From contig OY757020.1 in NCBI GenBank assembly GCA_963580285.1, forward strand, positions 98,707,497-98,771,496: a DNA stretch of 64,000 nt, in the 5' to 3' direction. Below the pieces are notes generated by a model that did not search any database, was not told the origin of the DNA, and was given only the letters and a program-made list of their open reading frames with translations. The stretch comes from Lucinisca nassula. Its lineage: Eukaryota; Mollusca; Bivalvia; Lucinida; Lucinidae. The translations under genes and the position numbers were made by a program. Shown here piece by piece: positions 20,225 to 31,464 of the stretch (the first letter of the stretch is position 1; each line of letters begins with the position of its first letter).

Positions 20225-21345
20225 CTTACAATAAGACATGTGCGCCCAGCGAAGCATCAGATCAGCCTGCGCATCCATATAGTCTAACCAGAGACTTCTC
20301 TTGCTGCATGAAAGAGCCATGGGCCCTTACTTATCCTTAGAGCGCACAGCGAAGACTCTGATCAGACTGCGCGTCCGCGCAGTCTGATCAGAGTCTTCGT
20401 TGGGTGCACATGTCTTATCGTAGGTTTTGTCATCCGCTGGCTCATCGACAAAACATACAATAAGACATGTGTGTCCAGCGAAGAATCAGATAAGCCTGCG
20501 CATCCATATAGTCTAACCAGAGACTTCTCTTGCTGCATGAAGGAGCAATGGGCCCTTACTTATCCTAAGAGCGCACAGCGAAGACTCTGATCAGACTGCG
20601 CGGATGCGCAGGCTGATCTGAGTCTTCGTTGGGCGCACATGTCTTATTGTAGGTTTTGTCATGCGCTGGCTCAACGACAAAACCTACAATAAGACATGTG
20701 TGTTCAGCGAAGAATCAGATCAGCCTGCGCATCCATATAGTCTAACCAGAGACTTCTCTTGCTGCATGAAGGAGCAATGGGCCCTTACTTATCCTTAGAG
20801 CACACAGCGAAGACTCTGATTAGATTGCGCGGATGCGCAGGCTGATCTCAGTCTTCGTTGGGCGCACATGTCTTATTGTAGGTTTTGTCATGCGCTGGCT
20901 CAACGACAAAACCTACAATAAGACATGTGCGCCCAGCCAAGAATCAGATCAGCCTGCGCATCCATATAGTCTAACCAGAGACTTCTCTTACTGCATGAAG
21001 GAGTAATGGGTCCTTAGTTATCCTTAAAGCGCACAGCGAAGATTCTGATCCGACTGCGCAGGCTGATCTGAGTCTTCGTTGGGCGCACGTCTTATTGTAG
21101 GTTTTGTCATGCGCTGGCACAACGACAACACCTACAATAAGACATGTGCGCCCAGCGAGAATCAGATCAGCCTGCGCATCCATATAGTCTAACCAGAGAC
21201 TTCTCTTGCTGCAAGAAGGAGCAATGGGTCCTTAGTTATCCTTAGAGCGCACAGCGAAGGCTCTGATCCGACTGCGCGGATGCGCAGGCTGATCTGAGTC
21301 TTCGTTTGGCGCACATGTCTTATTCTAGGTTTGTCTTGCGCTGGC
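20225..21345. repeat. Tandem array, about 229-bp unit, 4-5 copies, internally palindromic
   Basis: Unit marked by CTTACTTATCCTTAGAGCGC, recurring at about 20326, 20555, 20784, 21012 and 21230. Each unit contains inverted blocks: CGAAGACTCTGATCAG with its partner, and GACATGTGCGCCCAGCGAAG opposite CGCACATGTCTTATTGTAGG. The first unit ends about 35 bp from the acceptor of the GPCR main exon and supplies a spurious in-frame ATG. Non-coding. Confidence 0.85.
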
Positions 21346-21733
21346 TCATTTTTAACATAAGGTGATTGGTTGTTAATGTAATGTTATCAGTCAGGACCGT
21401 CGTTGGCGTTTACAAAATCTAGGCCCTGCTACGCTTTTTAACAAACGTTTATATTCTCTACATTCACATTTTGATGTGTTTTCGATGAAATCACACAACC
21501 TTTAGAAAACAGCTCAAACATTATAAAAAAACTACACCAGTGATTCTGATTCGGTGTTCTTGTTTGCATGTTAGCTAAGACACATGTACTAACGCAAACA
21601 CTGTGCAATGATAGTGAATGAATTTAAAATATGTTCAGCGAGATCAGGACAAATTTAATGATAACAAAATGGAAAATAATACTATATCCAAACCATCTAA
21701 AAACTTAAATAAAATATTACTGTAGGACAATTC
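21346..21733. other. No recognised feature
   Basis: AT-rich. No repeat shared with the rest of the window and no coding signal. Confidence 0.4.
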
Positions 21734-22395
21734 ACACACTGGTAAAGGCAAGCGCGCAGGGTAAGGAACAAACACACCGGATAAGGACATTTTTCCGCTC
21801 AGGATAAAAAAGAAAATGGCGGAATGGGTATCACGTGTGCAGGTTTGTTGTTGTTCTATATCTCGTGCTATGGTTACTAATCAATACGGCTCTCACATTA
21901 GCTTCACGGAAGACACATATTATTCACAAATTTATCTTGGATGGTCCGAATTCGACAGTTACATCCAGTCAAACGGAGAACCGGACACAGTGGAGCTACT
22001 CCACCGCGAAATCTCATTATTTTACATGAAACGCTCTACTGGGAAGATGGCATGCACTTTTTTGTTGGATGTAGACATACACATGATAAATCTGACTGTT
22101 GCAAATACGATTAAAGGGAAATGTGAAATTAGAAGGCGCACAATGAGAATTCCTCGTTCAATTTTCAAACCAACGCCCACGGGCAAGGAAATGGGTACAA
22201 CGCATATGATAAAACACAAAATTTTCCGGGGAAAATGGTTGTTGTATGGTCGTAGCACTAGGACTTTCCATCTCAGATTAGGTTTTCCGATATTAATAAT
22301 TAGTCCTATATAGTTTAAAGCACAAATTGTGATCTTTAGGAAACGTCCTAAGTTTTTGTGCATTGTCTTGGCATGTGCATTGCTCTGGTTCTAGT
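21734..22395 (+). repeat. Left arm of a long inverted repeat, with a 165-codon open frame
   Basis: Reverse complement of 24322-24988 over about 660 bp, with substitutions and small indels (roughly 90% by eye). The arm holds an open frame 21816-22313 (165 codons) starting with a methionine in MAEWVSRV. I do not recognise the protein. In the right arm the same frame is broken, and a different frame is open there, so coding function is doubtful. A wide range of origins is possible: inverted segmental duplication, foldback element, or exon copies in inverted orientation. Confidence 0.7.
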
Positions 22396-22611
22396 CATGT
22401 ACTCCCCCCCACCCCCACACACACACACACATACCCATACACTATGAACCTAGGGCGATTTGGCCCGGACGATTTGACCTAGGAGAATTCGGTCAAGGAG
22501 AATGTGGTTCGTAAAAAATATTGGGTAGGACAACCTGGCAAGGCTAATATAATGTCCTGTGCACATTGACTTTTAAATGTTTTGGGTTTGTTTTCAGTGA
22601 TGCCTCTTGGT

Positions 22612-22915
22612 TTGTTTGTTTGTTTTAGAGTTTAACGGCACTGTCAACACTATTTTAGGTCATTTTAGCCGGTCAGTTTACCTATCCACACTTTTCCTGG
22701 GCAGGCTTATACGTAAGCGGTTAACTAGTACACTGTACATTCTTTCGCCAGAAACTGACAACTGCCCTTCTTGAATCTGCGGAAGGGAGAGAATGACCGT
22801 AGTAAAGTTTTCATGATCAATCTCCACGAAAGAATGTTACCGACCCCGGCAGGTGTCGAACCCGCGCCCTTCTGATCACCAGCAGACGCGAAACCGACTG
22901 AGCTACCGAGGCCGG
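22612..22915 (-). mobile_element. tRNA-derived SINE, family 3-like variant
   Basis: Minus-strand head GGCCTCGGTAGCTCAGTCGG with a GGGTTCGACACC B box. Tail at the left reads as GTTGACAGTGCCGTTAAAC plus a (CAAA)n tract. Body unlike the 10.7-kb SINE. Located in the loop of the long inverted repeat. No convincing target duplication seen. Confidence 0.75.
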
Positions 22916-22962
22916 CATAATCATTCAGTTACAAATACATGTACATACTTTAATATTTGCCT

Positions 22963-23256
22963 TGCCCATCGGGGCTTAAGAAATAGATGGGCTGCATGAT
23001 GCTTCCACGCAGAGCTGAAACCGACCCACACACGAGTAATGGTAAACTGCTTAGAGGATCTAAGCCTGCCCAAGCAAAGCGGTGCGAGTCGACCCACCCA
23101 TGCTTATAAACCCTATTGGTTTCATTGAACGGCAGGGCTTGCGATGTCGTTTCATCTCAGTGTCGGGTAAAAGTCCCACAAAATTGGAAGCAACGTCTCC
23201 AAAATGACCTTTACAGTGTTGACGAGGACGTTAAACCTCAAATCAAACAAACAATT
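22963..23256 (+). mobile_element. SINE family 2, full copy
   Basis: Sense orientation: head GCCCATCGGGGCTTAAGAAA, a GGATCTAAGCCTGCCC block, an ATAAACCCTATTGG block, and tail GACGTTAAACCTCAAATCA followed by (CAAA)n. The best copy for reading the family's 5' to 3' order. Confidence 0.75.
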
Positions 23257-24321
23257 TTTGCCTTATATCCGACGACGAACTGCGTACAAATGGCCTGTTA
23301 AGATCTCCAATTATATCTGCCCCCCCCCCACCCCACCCCACCCCTGGAATATTTGTTTCATAAACGTTGTATGGTGATCAATAAAATGTTTGGCCATTCA
23401 CAAATAAGGTATGTTTAACCATGACTTTACCCCTACCCCAGCTGATTTTGACCAAAATTGCAAAATTTGTCACCTTTATGGATTTCAAAATATTACAGCC
23501 TAGCCTTGGCTATACATATTTTTATATTTTGTATACAGATAAAGTTTTGATATGTTAACATGTGGTGAAAATAAAAGCAATGAAAGGTGAATTCTGTGTG
23601 TGTTTATTTTTTTCATAAATTAATTTTTGGTCACTATCAGAAATGTCAACATAAAATTGCCATAACTCCGTTCATAGTAAAGCTAAATATATGTTGTTAT
23701 TACTCATTTTCTTAGTTAGAAACCAAGGAATAATTTGATACCTGTTTCATTTTGATCCTGTAATTTTTCATTTTTCGTATATCTCCGTGATAACGCAAGT
23801 GGGTGGGGTAACAAGATATGACTCATGCACTTAGTGTACAAACGATGAGCAGTGCTACAGCTACCTGATATATTAATGCGCCAATTGAAACAGTGTTGCT
23901 AAGGGCACTTTCTTATGTCTTTTTCTTTCTAAGGGTATACTTTTATCACACTTTTCTTACTATTTTCGTCATAATTTATTTACTCAATACAGACACATCA
24001 AACGTCAAGTTATTCTGAAAATACTTGAAGACGAAACAACTCGTTTCTGTGTATGTTTCCATTAACGAAGCCTGTGAGCAAGTGAACGTCGCACACTGAA
24101 GAGGATTCGAGTGAGGGTCAAAAAGAAGCCAAATCATATCAGGCCCTTTAATGACCATGTAATAGGTATGTCGCACGAATTTGGCGAAGTTATCTACCTT
24201 ATTTTCAGCCAAAAGAACAAGGATACAATTTTCTACCAGAAATACTGCATGGACAAATACATCATTTCTAATTCATGATCGCGATGAACCCAACCCATCT
24301 ATTCCCCATAGGGGATGATTA
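23257..24321. other. Loop of the inverted repeat, mostly unassigned
   Basis: C-rich run near 23319-23345, then AT-rich DNA. A minus-strand open stretch at 23976-24212 (78 codons) has no recognisable domain. No transposase-like sequence was found that would explain the flanking arms. Confidence 0.4.
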
Positions 24322-24988
24322 TATTGCTAGAACCACAGCAATGCGCATGCCAAGGCAATACACACAAACTTTGGACGTTTCCTAAAGATCACAATCGGTG
24401 CTTTAAACTATGTAGAACTAATTATTAATATCGGAAAACCTAATCTGAGATGGAAATTTACTAGTGCTACGACCATACAACAACCATTTTCCCCGGAAAA
24501 TTTTGTGTCTTATCATATGCGTTGTACCCATTTCCTTGCCCGTAGGAGTTGTCTTGAAAATTGACCTAGGATTTCTCACTGTGGGCCTTCTAATTTCTTT
24601 TTTCCTTAAATCGTATTTGCAACAATCCGAGTTATCATGTGTATGTCTACAACCAACAAAAAAGTGCATGCCATCTTCCCAGTCGAGCGTTTCATGTAAA
24701 ATAATGAGATTTCGCGATGGAGTAGCTCCACTGTGTCCGGTTCTCCGTTTGACTGGATGTAACTGTCGAATTCGGACCATCGAAAATAAATTTGTGAACA
24801 ATACGTGTCTTCCGTGAAGCTAATGTGAGCAGCCGTATTGATTAGTAACCATAACACGAGATCTAGAACAACAACAAACCTGCACATATGATACCCATTC
24901 CGCCATTTTCTTTTTTATCCTGAGCGGAAAAAATTCCTTATCCGGTGTGTTTGTTCCTTACCCTGCGCGCTTGCCTTTACCAGTGTGA
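24322..24988 (-). repeat. Right arm of the long inverted repeat
   Basis: Complement of 21734-22395. The outer boundary is at GCCTTTACCAGTGTG (matching CACACTGGTAAAGGC at the left), the inner boundary near GCATGCCAAGG. Open frames on its minus strand at 24606-24887 and 24418-24801 are in different frames and together cover what is one frame in the left arm, indicating frameshift decay in at least one arm. Confidence 0.7.
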
Positions 24989-25055
24989 TTCAGGCTATTT
25001 TGGGATACTGACTGCACAACAATGACTGTACAAAAGTCTTCACGACCATCAATCA

Positions 25056-25172
25056 TAATAACATGTCCGTGAAATGAAAACCCCTCTAAACCCAACTTTA
25101 CATTGAGAAAACTGGGGTTAACAGAAGTATACATTATCTGCTTATTTCTGCTCCTAAACGTATGTTGTGGGA
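25056..25172. mobile_element. MITE family B, left-half fragment
   Basis: Has the ACATGTCCGTGAAATGA start, the GGGGTTAAC-type block and TTATTTCTGCTCC, but stops before the central hairpin. Confidence 0.55.
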
Positions 25173-25207
25173 ACCTATGACTGGAGTATTAATAAAAACA
25201 ACCAAAA

Positions 25208-25945
25208 CAAAAAGAGGGCCATGGTGGCCCTGGATCCCTCAACTGATCCATATTCAGTCCTTTAGCTTACTACACTGTGCTCTGGTAATGTTAACAAGCT
25301 GTCCGATCTTTATCATGTTTCAAACAAACGCTTTGTTTCCACTATTGCTGTTCATCATAATGGTAAAAAATACAGAAAAACCATGCGATTTTCTATGGAG
25401 TTCCCATTGAAAGCAGCATTTGCACTCAACTTCTAAGAAATGGAGGTCAAAATGTGATAGCCTGTTCCTGTAGCTGATGCAACTTCAGTTCCAAATCTTT
25501 TGTGAATAGACGCAAATGGTATCTAATAAAATGTAACTTGTATGAAATTTTAGAAATGTAGGGTACAGGGAAATTTTGTGATGTTAAATCATAGTAGGTT
25601 TTAATGATTTTCTCTGTGAAAATGACACAGTGACCCCTTGGGTGTTTAAAGCAATAGTCTACAGTGATGTGTTTACAAAAACAAAAACGAATGGGGCTTT
25701 TACACGGAAAAATGCGTCTTCTTACCAAAACATAACAAACTTCATGTAGTTTTTTTCTGTTGTAGCTATAGTAAAAGAAGCAATTTTACGTACAGGAACT
25801 TTTTTGACTGAGTATATATATGTATATACCGAAATTTGTTGCTTGGAATAGAAGACGGAATGAGTGAAATCCCTATGATGCAGAAGGTAAGTTGCCTAAA
25901 TAACATTTAATTGTATGGACAGGGACCGCAGCGCTGAATAGGTAT
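25208..25945. other. Left-terminal HINE-like fragment, then unassigned DNA
   Basis: AAGAGGGCCATGGTGGCCCT at about 25210 matches the left end of the element at 40958 (same GAGGGCC palindrome followed by a CTCA-CTGATCC stretch). The rest, including a 93-codon minus-strand open stretch at 25447-25728, is not recognised. Confidence 0.45.
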
Positions 25946-25947
25946 AT

Positions 25948-26156
25948 TCATCATATTAACAGGTCCATGTAATGAACACCCCTCTAAACCCCACTTTTTG
26001 TTATGAAAACTTGGGTTTACAAGGGTATACATTGTTTTCCATATTTCATTTCCATGGCATATGTTGTGGGTACTTGTTAGAATAACCTCAATAAGGTGAT
26101 TCTAACGAGTACCCACAACATATTTTTGAGTAGAAATAAGAACACTATCACATAGA
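25948..26156. mobile_element. MITE family B, copy 4
   Basis: CATCATATTAACAGGTCC start, GGGTTTAC block, and a hairpin whose arms have drifted (GAATAACCTCAATAAGGTGATTC). The right terminal segment is missing. Confidence 0.6.
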
Positions 26157-26279
26157 TCAGGAGAACAATTATCATCTATTTAAGCACTGTAGTTAAGTGG
26201 TGAAGCCTCGGATTCTAAATAGTGAGGTACCGGGTTCAATTCCTACTAACAACAAGTGGTGTTTCCTTTAGCAAGAGTT

Positions 26280-26572
26280 GTGTTTGTTCTGAGATTTAAC
26301 GTTCCCGTCAACACTGTATATGTCATTTTGGACACATTTCTTCAGGTTTTGTGGGACTTTAACCTGACACTGAGATGAAAGGACTTCCCAAGTCCTGCTG
26401 TCGAATGAAACCAATACGGTTTATATGCATGGACGGTCCGACTAGTACCCCCTTTCCTGTGCAGGCAAAGAACTTCTAAGCAGTTTACCAGTACTCATGT
26501 GCGGCTGGTTTCAGCTCTGCGTGAAAGCATTATGCAGCCTAATCTATTTCTTCAAGCCAGAAGGGCTCCTTG
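26280..26572 (-). mobile_element. SINE family 2, decayed copy
   Basis: Tail at the left (GTTTGTTCTGAGATTTAACG), body GACACTGAGATGAAAGG, head at the right (ATGCAGCCTAATC...TTCTTCAAGCC). More substitutions than the 23-kb copy. Confidence 0.65.
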
Positions 26573-26810
26573 AGAAAGAACTTAATCCACATCGCTTAGT
26601 ACTGGTTTCTACGCAGGAAAAGAGGGTCACAGTAGTACTAGTTTACTAAATGTGTAACCCTCTATAACTAAAGTAGAAGTAAAACAAAGATCAGGAATTG
26701 ATACAATTAACTTACTCCACCCATAAAAGACACCAAAGGGAAAGAAATACAAACATTAAGCGACCCGACCATAATGGAAACCTAAACAAAGGAAGGCCAT
26801 AAGGACAGTT

Positions 26811-26993
26811 TTTTTTTTTTTTTTTTTTTTTTTTTTGGTTTGGGTTTTACGGCCCTTTCAAGATTATTTCACTCATATCGAGCCGATCGTTAATCATAGG
26901 TGGGCGAAAACCGGAGTACCCGGAGAAAAACCACCTGACCTTCCGTTGCAGAACTTGGCGTCTCACACGTGACCCGAGCGAGGCTCGAACCCA
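26811..26993 (-). mobile_element. SINE family 1 inserted in the PLE 3' UTR
   Basis: Minus-strand copy starting at the B-box region (GGTTCGAGCCTCGCTCGGG) and ending in a poly-A tail (T run 26811-26836). The tRNA A box is lost by 5' truncation. Perfect 14-bp target duplication CCATAAGGACAGTT at 26797-26810 and 26994-27007. Younger than the PLE copy. Confidence 0.9.
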
Positions 26994-27433
26994 CCATAAG
27001 GACAGTTACTTTCCCACAAAATGGCCATATGGCCATCCAAAACCAAAAGACACAAGTGATACACACAGTAAGTAACAAACAACAACATAAATAAATCGCC
27101 ACAGAAGAGCCGCCTTGGAACGGTCAGTGGAAGATTTCCACTGGGGGGCTTAAATCGATTTTACGTGGCCACAATCCTCGCCCTTACTTCCGTCACGATT
27201 TAGACAAATAATTTGTTCAGTCCGCATGAAGGCCTCCTAACTCATCAGTGCAACATCTCCGTGAACACAAAAATCAAAGAACCACAGAGGTGAGACAACG
27301 GTGAGGACTCGACAGCAAGAAACCACTGAAATGCTGGAGCAAAAGAAAACCAACAGTTAGACTCCGATGAGCCCGACCAGAGACAGAGCATCAGGCACCA
27401 ACCAACATTATCTCTCTAATTTTCAATAAGCCT

Positions 27434-28807
27434 TTACGTTGGAGCCGTCATAGAATCTGAGGCCTGACACACCGGCGTGCAATTAAAGAGGGAAGCAAAG
27501 TTGCCAACCGCGATTGGGTTAACTACCATGCATGCAGTCTGTCGTATAATATCCATGTTGTACCCAATCTTTTTATATCGAAGAATGATTTTACGAAATT
27601 GGGTGCTGAAGTCATTGCGGTTATATATTTTTCTGAATTTATATACTAAGTCACCATAAAATTCGGGCTCCGATAGACCTTGTTGCAGAAGAGATTTAAG
27701 TCCAATATTGAATTTTGAAATTAAATCAGAATGGCGTCTATAAAATTTTGAAAAGGCTTTGCGTAGTTTATGGTACCGATAACCCTGATTAAGGAGTTTA
27801 GCCGTTAATAATTTATTACGAGTGTTGAAGTCAGTTACATGACTACACACTCTAGCAAATCGAATTAATTGCGAAATATAAACGCCATAGGATGGCGCAC
27901 GAGGAACATCACCATCCAAAAAAGGAAAATTTACAATCTCATAATCAAAGTCATCGCATTTATCATAAATTTTGCACGAAACAAATCCATCTACAATAGA
28001 TAGATGTAAATCCAAAAACGGGGCCTCGGTATCAGAAGAATTTGCTTTATTTAACTGAAGTTCTAGGGGGTAAATCTGACTGATCAAACCATCAAAATAG
28101 GTATTATCAATATTTAATAAATCATCTAAATATCTAGAAGTAGAGCTAAAAGCTTCAATAATTTCAGATTGGTTATCAATGGAAAGCGACAAAATGAAGT
28201 CTCTTTCATAACAATACAAGAACAGATCAGCCACAAGAGGTGCGCAATTAGTACCCATCGGAATACCCACAATTTGTCTAAATAACTTAGTACCGAATCT
28301 AATATAAATATTGTCAAGTAGAAAGGTGAGGGCATCACACACTTTCTGACATGACCAAAGTGTATAATTCTTATGCTCTTTAGAAGTGAAAAATGCATTT
28401 CTTACATTACATGCAAGATAGAGAGAATCTTCTCTGTGAAAAGCCCATTCAATTAAATCATTAAGCTTTTCTTTTATAAGATTATGAGGAAGTGTAGTGT
28501 AAAGAGTGGAAAAATCGTAGGTAGACAGACTAGAAGCACGAAAATGTCTAGATTTCAATTTATTTAAAACCTCATTCGAATTTTTTATAGACCAAAACAG
28601 ATTTCTTCCTGATCTTTCAAAGACTTTATCACAATATTTAATTACATGCGTTTTAATAGCAGTAAGACAGGAACTTAATAATTTAGAAAGTTCAGTTGTA
28701 GTGCAAGAGCTAGAATTTGCAATAAACCGTGCTTTGTAAGGTTTTTTATGAAGTTTTGGTAACCAGTATAGCGTAGGAAGCTTGTCTTGGCCTTCGTTAA
28801 CACACAC
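27434..28807 (-). CDS. Penelope-like reverse transcriptase (RT core, N-terminally truncated)
   Basis: RNA-directed DNA polymerase of a Penelope-like element. An open frame of 457 codons has the RT motifs in order: LPTLYWLPKLHK near the start, motif A YDFSTLYTTLPH (about residue 100, catalytic D), motif B GIPMGTNCAPLVADLF (about 180), motif C SRYLDDLLNID (about 225). The coding sequence can be read a further 15-20 codons upstream of the first ATG, so that ATG is not the native start. The protein ends at a stop conserved in the other copies (SDSMTAPT), and there is no C-terminal GIY-YIG endonuclease. Canonical Penelope proteins carry it there; Naiad/Chlamys-type elements have it N-terminally and Athena types lack it, and the truncation prevents a choice. 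The catalytic residues are intact, but the copy lacks its 5' part. Confidence 0.85.
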   Translation of the reverse strand: MCVNEGQDKLPTLYWLPKLHKKPYKARFIANSSSCTTTELSKLLSSCLTAIKTHVIKYCDKVFERSGRNLFWSIKNSNEVLNKLKSRHFRASSLSTYDFSTLYTTLPHNLIKEKLNDLIEWAFHREDSLYLACNVRNAFFTSKEHKNYTLWSCQKVCDALTFLLDNIYIRFGTKLFRQIVGIPMGTNCAPLVADLFLYCYERDFILSLSIDNQSEIIEAFSSTSRYLDDLLNIDNTYFDGLISQIYPLELQLNKANSSDTEAPFLDLHLSIVDGFVSCKIYDKCDDFDYEIVNFPFLDGDVPRAPSYGVYISQLIRFARVCSHVTDFNTRNKLLTAKLLNQGYRYHKLRKAFSKFYRRHSDLISKFNIGLKSLLQQGLSEPEFYGDLVYKFRKIYNRNDFSTQFRKIILRYKKIGYNMDIIRQTACMVVNPIAVGNFASLFNCTPVCQASDSMTAPT

Positions 28808-28870
28808 AGCAAACTTGGTGGCGATTAAGTCGATTAAGCATGTTATTTTATCCAGGTCGGGGATCCTTTA

Positions 28871-29161
28871 TTGCAGACTGCTTACACAGAGGCAATTTTC
28901 TCATTACAAAATATGCATGTTTTAAGTACATCGCCGGACCACTGACCACAAATTATGTCTAGAATTCACTAGATGAGAAGCAAACAGTGTAGACCCTGAT
29001 GAGGCTCAGCATTTTGCAGCTTCTCATCTGGGTTTAAACTGTTTGCTAAGTCCTACTGTCCGAATACATATCAGAAATATGGTAGTCACCTGACTTGACA
29101 GTTAAAGCTTGCTGGCACGTTTTTAACTGTTAATCCTAATTTTTGCAGGATCCTTGGTACT
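28871..29161. other. Short dispersed repeat and possible acceptor
   Basis: 28965-29065 has AAGCAAACAGTGTAGACCCT followed by a partly palindromic segment and AAACTGTTTGC, a small repeat seen five times in this window. TTTTTGCAG at 29141-29149 precedes the decayed gene and could be its relic splice acceptor. Confidence 0.45.
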
Positions 29162-30527
29162 ATGGCAACCAATGTTTCCGTAGCAGAACTTACAGGCATT
29201 TCCCATCTAAAGTTGCCTTATGTCTCCCATTACTCTAAAATCTGGATAGATCTAGATGAGCTGGATAAATTCATGAAAGCAAATTATACGGATTGTGACA
29301 AAAAGGATACACCTAGACGTAATAATATGAAGTCCGAGATGCGGAAATACGATGATGGTATCCTTGAAGAAAATAATACAACCTTTCTATCACTCTCAGC
29401 CATCTTGCGATATTGACATAATCACTGTGATGACTTTTGGATATGTAAAACAGTTGTTGTGAGGTTTCAAGCACGTTACTCCAATCATTAAATAGTCTAC
29501 CACAAGAAGTAACAGTTCCACCAATGTACACAAAGTCAACTTTTGAACTATCTCAAGAAATTGCAGCTTCAGAAGAGATCAATCTTATTGGGGGACAAGA
29601 CCTCAAGTCCTTAGACTAAGATGAATCAAAGATTATGTATATGGATCTGTCGTATAAGAAACGAAACTATATAATCAAAGAGAGTGGATGAAAATCCAAT
29701 TATTTGAATTTCAGTTTTCTTTTCTTGAGAAAGAAAGACAGAAATCAGAAACCACTTTCCAGTACCTGACTTTAATCCCGGATAGAAAATGGACATTTTG
29801 GAATACTATCAAACCCAGTATGTTTCTTGGAGAACAAATATATAAACTTAACAGTACAATCTGTTCAGTGTAAAAAAAAAGTCGACTTGCGACGGCAGAG
29901 GCTATTGAAGAGATTTCTTTAAGAGTTGATGGCCTTCAACATTTACCTACCTTACTTAAAAATAATATTTCAGATTCCCTTCAAGAATATGGGATCAATA
30001 TTCAGCAAATCCTGGTTGTAACAGATTGCTGTGAAAATTGCAGACATCACCAAGGAATTCGTGTATTTCTGGAATTCTATTCTCTTCTTGGCTCTCAAAA
30101 AATCTTAAAAGACATATCAACAATTGCAAAAGCATGCCTGCGAAATCATGTCCTTATCAAAGAAATTGTGTACCTCCAAAAAGGTAGTTTGGGTAATTTT
30201 TTGTTCAGACAAAGGAAAGGCCAGGTTTACATTAAGGGACATGTTTCTCTACAACGAACTCGCTGAATGTATTCTCGTTGTTGATAGGAAATCTGAAGAA
30301 GATACAGATGACGTGGACACAACAAATGCAGGTCTTCGTCAGATATGTTATGAACAGTATTCCGATTGGCATGACTATCCGCTTTCAGCAGCAAGTCAAG
30401 ATCAGCTGACAGACTGGCTTTTGTGTGTTACATTGCCCGTCAGACTACTGCTAGAGAAGGCATTTGTAAATGATCACAGCATAAAACATGCCGTAGATAA
30501 AAAAGGACTTGCTGAGTTTAAAAGTAG
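29162..30527 (+). pseudogene. Large decayed gene, segment 1
   Basis: First recognisable portion of one large protein-coding gene that continues at 31465-34360 and 43947-44983. An open frame starts MATNVSVAELTG. Later stretches in alternating frames (around 29883-30260 with LVVTDCCENCRHHQ, and 30200-30520 with MFLYNELAEC) show protein-like composition but are separated by stops and frameshifts. No introns are evident across the stretch. I do not recognise a named domain in this segment. It ends where a PLE 3' fragment has inserted after the codons for GLAEFK. Function lost. Confidence 0.6.
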
Positions 30528-31456
30528 AAGTAAAACAAAGATCGGGAATCGATACAATTAACTTACTCCACCCATCAAAGACACCAAAGGGAAAGAAACA
30601 CAAACATTAAGCGACCAGACCATAATAGAAACCTAAACAAAGGAAGGCCATAAGGACAGTTACTTTCCCACAAAATGGCCATATGGCCATCCAAAATAAA
30701 AAGACACAAGTGATACACACAGTAAGTAACAAATAACACCATAAATAAACCGCCACAGAAGAACCGCCTTGGAACGGTCAGTGGAATGATTTCCACTGGG
30801 GGGGGGGGGGGCTTAAATCGATTTTACGTGGCCACAATCCTCGCCATTACTTCCGTCGCGATTTAGACAAATAATTTGTTCAGTCCGCATGAAGGCCTCC
30901 TAACTCATCAGTGCAACATCTCCGTGAACACAAAAATCAAAGAACCACAGAGGTGAGACAACGGTGAGGACTCGACAGCAAGAAACCACTGAAATGCTGG
31001 AGCAAAAGAAAACCAACAGTTAGACTCCGATGGGCCCGACCAGAGACAGAGCATCAGGCACCAACCAATATTACCTTGAATTAGATCTCTCTAATTCTCA
31101 ATATGCCTTTACGTTGGAGCCGTCATAGAATCTGAGGCCTGACCCACCGGCGTGCAATTAAAGAGGGAAGCAAAGTTGCCAACCGTGATTGGGTTAACTA
31201 CCATGCATGCAGTCTGTCGTATAACATCCATGTTGTACCCAATCTTTTTATATCGAAGAATGATTTTACGAAATTGGGTGCTGAAGTCATTGCGGTTATA
31301 TTTATATACTAAGTCACCATAAAATTCGGGCTCCGATAGACCTTGTTGCAGAAGAGATTTAAGTCCAATATTGAATTTTGAAATTAAATCAGAATGGCAT
31401 CTATAAAATTTTGAAAATGCTTTGCGTAGTTTATGGTACCGATAACCGTCTGTTTG
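30521..31456 (-). mobile_element. Penelope-like 3' fragment inside the decayed gene
   Basis: PLE 3' UTR plus the last ~100 codons of RT, nearly identical to 26672-27790, with small deletions in coding sequence (around 31300). Possible 9-bp target duplication TAAAAGTAG at 30519-30527 and 31465-31473, tentative because the PLE terminus itself contains AAAGTAG. A G run at 30800-30811 differs from the 27-kb copy. Confidence 0.8.
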
Positions 31457-31464
31457 CCTGCAGA

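Larger units (their letters stand above)
26672..28870 (-). mobile_element. Penelope-like retroelement, 5'-truncated, best copy
   Basis: 3' UTR at 26672-27433 (with a SINE at 26811-26993) and RT coding sequence to about 28870, where an in-frame stop and loss of similarity mark the 5' truncation. The 3' terminal sequence (TTTGTTTTACTTCTACTT on the minus strand) is shared by the 30.5-kb copy and by a fragment at 52.7 kb. It is the reference for all PLE relics listed here. Confidence 0.8.

Noticed and set aside
20190..20320. N-terminal 44 codons of the GPCR open frame as signal peptide
   Set aside because: They are translated from the 229-bp repeat array and an intron end; a good acceptor at 20190 fits the LRRNT start.
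22835..22915. tRNA gene on the minus strand
   Set aside because: Head of a SINE; acceptor stem does not close, and it is followed by the SINE body.
27230..27270. Hammerhead-ribozyme-like CTGATGAG followed by GAA and a TTTGTC stem in the PLE 3' UTR (minus strand)
   Set aside because: PLE pseudo-LTRs are known to carry hammerheads, but here the conserved GAAA is GAAC, stem II is weak, and no stem I can be paired. Not reported as a ribozyme.
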